From: a bacterium
GTDB taxonomy: Bacteria; Zixibacteria; MSB-5A5; GN15; FEB-12
Direction of reading: 5' to 3'
Assembly: GCA_030629485.1 (NCBI GenBank)
Contig: DAOVOW010000182.1
Location: forward strand, 1-5,142
Length of the DNA: 5,142 bases
The notes beneath the pieces were generated by a model that was not told the DNA's origin, made no database searches, and saw only the letters and a program-made list of their open reading frames with translations. Within the stretch, counting starts at the first letter, position 1, and the number at the start of each line of letters is the position of its first letter. Below are positions 3,559 to 5,142 of the stretch, in pieces. A program made the position numbers and the translations under genes.

Positions 3559-5142
3559 ATGAGTTGGAAAGATCTCAAGATTGCCAAGAAGCTGTATATC
3601 GGTTTCGGAATTGTCCTCGTTCTAGTCATGGCCGTCGGCTATGTAGGCTGGAACGGCCTGACCACGGTTGGGGAGATGGTGACAAACGCCGATGACGCCA
3701 ACCGGCTGATCAAGTGGGCCAAGGATTGTCGTCAGCAGGAAAAGAACTTCATCATGCGCGGCGACCAAATGTACGTCGAGCGAGTGCATGAGACCGCCGC
3801 CAAGATGTACGCACAGGCCGATGAGACAAAAGCGCGTCTCCAGGACCAGGCTGATATCGCTGCCCTCGAGTTATCTCGTGCGGAAACCAAGAAGTACGAA
3901 GCGGCTTTTGGCCAGTGGGTAGAGTATCACGCGGAAGCCGAGGTCGCCATGGAGACAATGGTGACGGCGGCTCGCAAGGTCAATGAAGAAGCTGCGACGC
4001 TGAGGGAGGATCAGAAACAGTTGATGATGGACGAACTCCTTCAGAAGCAAGCTCATACCAAGCTCACAGAACGTTGGGAAAAGGCAGACGACGCCAACCG
4101 GCTGATAAGGTACATGCTGGAGCTTAGACAGGCTGAGAAGAACTGGATAATCCGCAAGAACGATGAATATGCCGAATATGTATTGGCGCATATCGATGAA
4201 TTTGTCGAACAGTGCCAAGCGACCAGGGCCAAGATGAAGCAGAAGGTAAACCTGGATCAGATAGACGCTATTGTTGCTGCAATAGGCGAATACAAAAATG
4301 GGTTTAACACCTATCGCGGCATTCACGAAGAGCAACTGAAAGCCGACGAGATGATGGTGGCGGCAGGCAGAGAAACTGTCAAGAGTCTGGATGAACTGCG
4401 CGGGGTCCAGAGAGACAAGATGGAAGCGGCGCAGACGTCGGCCATCATCCTGGCGATCAGCTTCGTCATTGGAGCTATTCTCATTGGAATCTTTGTCGCC
4501 TTCGTGATCGCACGCGGCATCTCCAAGCCGGTCTCCAACATGGCTTATATCGCCAAGGAGATATCAAGAGGTGATATCGATCATAACATTGAACTCGAGT
4601 CGAAAGATGAAATCGGTGCCCTGGCCGACGCCTTCCGTCGATTGATCGACTACATGAAGGAACTGGCTGTCGCGGCGGAGAGTATTTCCCAAAACGACCT
4701 GACCGTGCAGGTTGAGCCGAAGTCCGAGAAGGATGTTCTGGGCCATTCGTTCAAGACCATGGTCACCAACCTGATCGTGATGGTGCGCAAGTTAGGCGAG
4801 AACGCGACACAACTGGTGTCCGCCTCCACCGAGATCGCTTCTACCTCCGAGCAGATGTCGCGCGGATCCAAAGATCAATCTGAGCAGGTGGCTCAGATAT
4901 CGACGGCTGTTGAAGAGATGAGCGCTACCATCGTCGAATCGTCCAAGAACGCCGGCGATGCCACCGATGGCTCCAAGAAAGCTTCCGAGACAGCCGAGGA
5001 TGGCGGTAAAGTGATAAATGAGACTATTGAGGGGATGAACAGAATCGCCAGCGTGGTTCGCGAATCCTCCGAGAACATCGCCAAGCTGGCCACGTCCGCC
5101 GATCAGATCGGCGAAATCATTGGTGTCATCGATGATATTGCC
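3559..5142 (+). CDS. Methyl-accepting chemotaxis protein with HBM-like sensor (3' partial)
   Basis: The first 528 codons of a transmembrane chemoreceptor are present. After a short basic N-terminus come TM1 (about 13-33), a helical periplasmic sensor (34-294), TM2 (295-319), a HAMP domain (about 317-368, with SKPVSNM and KDEIGALADAF), a second HAMP-like unit (about 370-412, with ISQNDLTVQV and EKDVLGHSF), and the first arm of the cytoplasmic coiled-coil signalling hairpin. TAVEEMSA (449-456) fits the methylation consensus, with E452/E453 as the likely pair; STSEQMS (428-434) is a near match. The frame runs off the window at VIDDIA, just before the position where the family's QTNLLALNAAIEAARAGE tip for CheA/CheW contact normally begins. 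The sensor is two tandem halves with RQQEKNFIMRGD (58-69) and RQAEKNWIIRKN (190-201). This resembles the HBM domain of Pseudomonas McpS, which binds TCA-cycle acids, but the ligand here is unknown. No frameshift is seen. Confidence 0.93.
   Translation, partial: MSWKDLKIAKKLYIGFGIVLVLVMAVGYVGWNGLTTVGEMVTNADDANRLIKWAKDCRQQEKNFIMRGDQMYVERVHETAAKMYAQADETKARLQDQADIAALELSRAETKKYEAAFGQWVEYHAEAEVAMETMVTAARKVNEEAATLREDQKQLMMDELLQKQAHTKLTERWEKADDANRLIRYMLELRQAEKNWIIRKNDEYAEYVLAHIDEFVEQCQATRAKMKQKVNLDQIDAIVAAIGEYKNGFNTYRGIHEEQLKADEMMVAAGRETVKSLDELRGVQRDKMEAAQTSAIILAISFVIGAILIGIFVAFVIARGISKPVSNMAYIAKEISRGDIDHNIELESKDEIGALADAFRRLIDYMKELAVAAESISQNDLTVQVEPKSEKDVLGHSFKTMVTNLIVMVRKLGENATQLVSASTEIASTSEQMSRGSKDQSEQVAQISTAVEEMSATIVESSKNAGDATDGSKKASETAEDGGKVINETIEGMNRIASVVRESSENIAKLATSADQIGEIIGVIDDIA
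3691..4026 (+). repeat. Sensor-domain internal repeat, unit A (residues 45-156)
   Basis: This unit starts DDANRLIKWAKDCRQQEKNF and ends near LREDQKQLM. It aligns with residues 177-288 at a constant offset of 132 residues with no gaps; I count 35 identities in 112 positions. The DNA shares an exact 17-mer with unit B, GACGCCAACCGGCTGAT (3694-3710). Its predicted helices would form half of a bimodular helical sensor. Confidence 0.8.
4087..4422 (+). repeat. Sensor-domain internal repeat, unit B (residues 177-288)
   Basis: This unit starts DDANRLIRYMLELRQAEKNW and ends near LRGVQRDKM, just before TM2. Residues kept relative to unit A include R190, E193, K194, N195, R199, Y204, Y245, F249, H256, M266-V267, R271, L280-R281 and Q284. 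The shared exact 17-mer is at 4090-4106. Confidence 0.8.

Noticed and set aside
3871..4335. 154-codon minus-strand open frame inside the chemoreceptor
   Set aside because: It is antisense to the sensor domain, whose internal protein-level duplication shows that the + strand frame is the coding one.

Overview
The window reads as a chromosomal segment of a Gram-negative (diderm), motile bacterium of moderate GC content. The diderm call rests on a signal-peptide-bearing outer-membrane porin ending in phenylalanine. Motility is inferred from a two-TM methyl-accepting chemotaxis protein. The phylum cannot be fixed from the sequence. The PAS-type LuxR output module and the dispersed palindromic repeats would suit a deltaproteobacterial or FCB-group (e.g. 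Zixibacteria-like) environmental genome, but that is only an impression.

Layout, all genes on the + strand: (1) 1-105, a leader with a 26-nt inverted repeat and no supportable gene. (2) 106-891, a DUF4184-type multi-pass membrane protein. (3) 964-1581, a small cytoplasmic regulator with a coiled coil and a C-terminal LuxR helix-turn-helix; it looks like the output half of PAS-LuxR proteins without the PAS sensor. (4) 1582-1736, a short intergenic stretch with one hairpin and a strong Shine-Dalgarno sequence. (5) 1737-3119, a Porin_O_P (OprP/OprO-like) porin with an N-terminal periplasmic coiled coil. (6) 3120-3558, a 439-bp non-coding stretch packed with six palindromes. (7) 3559 to the window end, a chemoreceptor cut off inside its signalling domain. 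Its roughly 260-residue periplasmic sensor is an internal duplication resembling the HBM (helical bimodular) fold and is followed by two HAMP units.

The genes do not form an obvious pathway. The DUF4184 and LuxR genes may be cotranscribed (72-nt gap). The porin and the chemoreceptor each have their own strong ribosome binding site and are separated by the repeat cluster, so they are probably independent units. An outer-membrane anion channel beside a receptor of a type known to sense small organic acids is suggestive of nutrient uptake and sensing, but nothing in the sequence proves a link.

I see no clearly new multi-gene system. The most noteworthy signals are the palindrome cluster at 3145-3506, in which two 45-nt hairpins (one inverted relative to the other) keep identical architecture through five paired compensatory changes; the gap-free duplication in the chemoreceptor sensor; and the sensor-less LuxR output protein.
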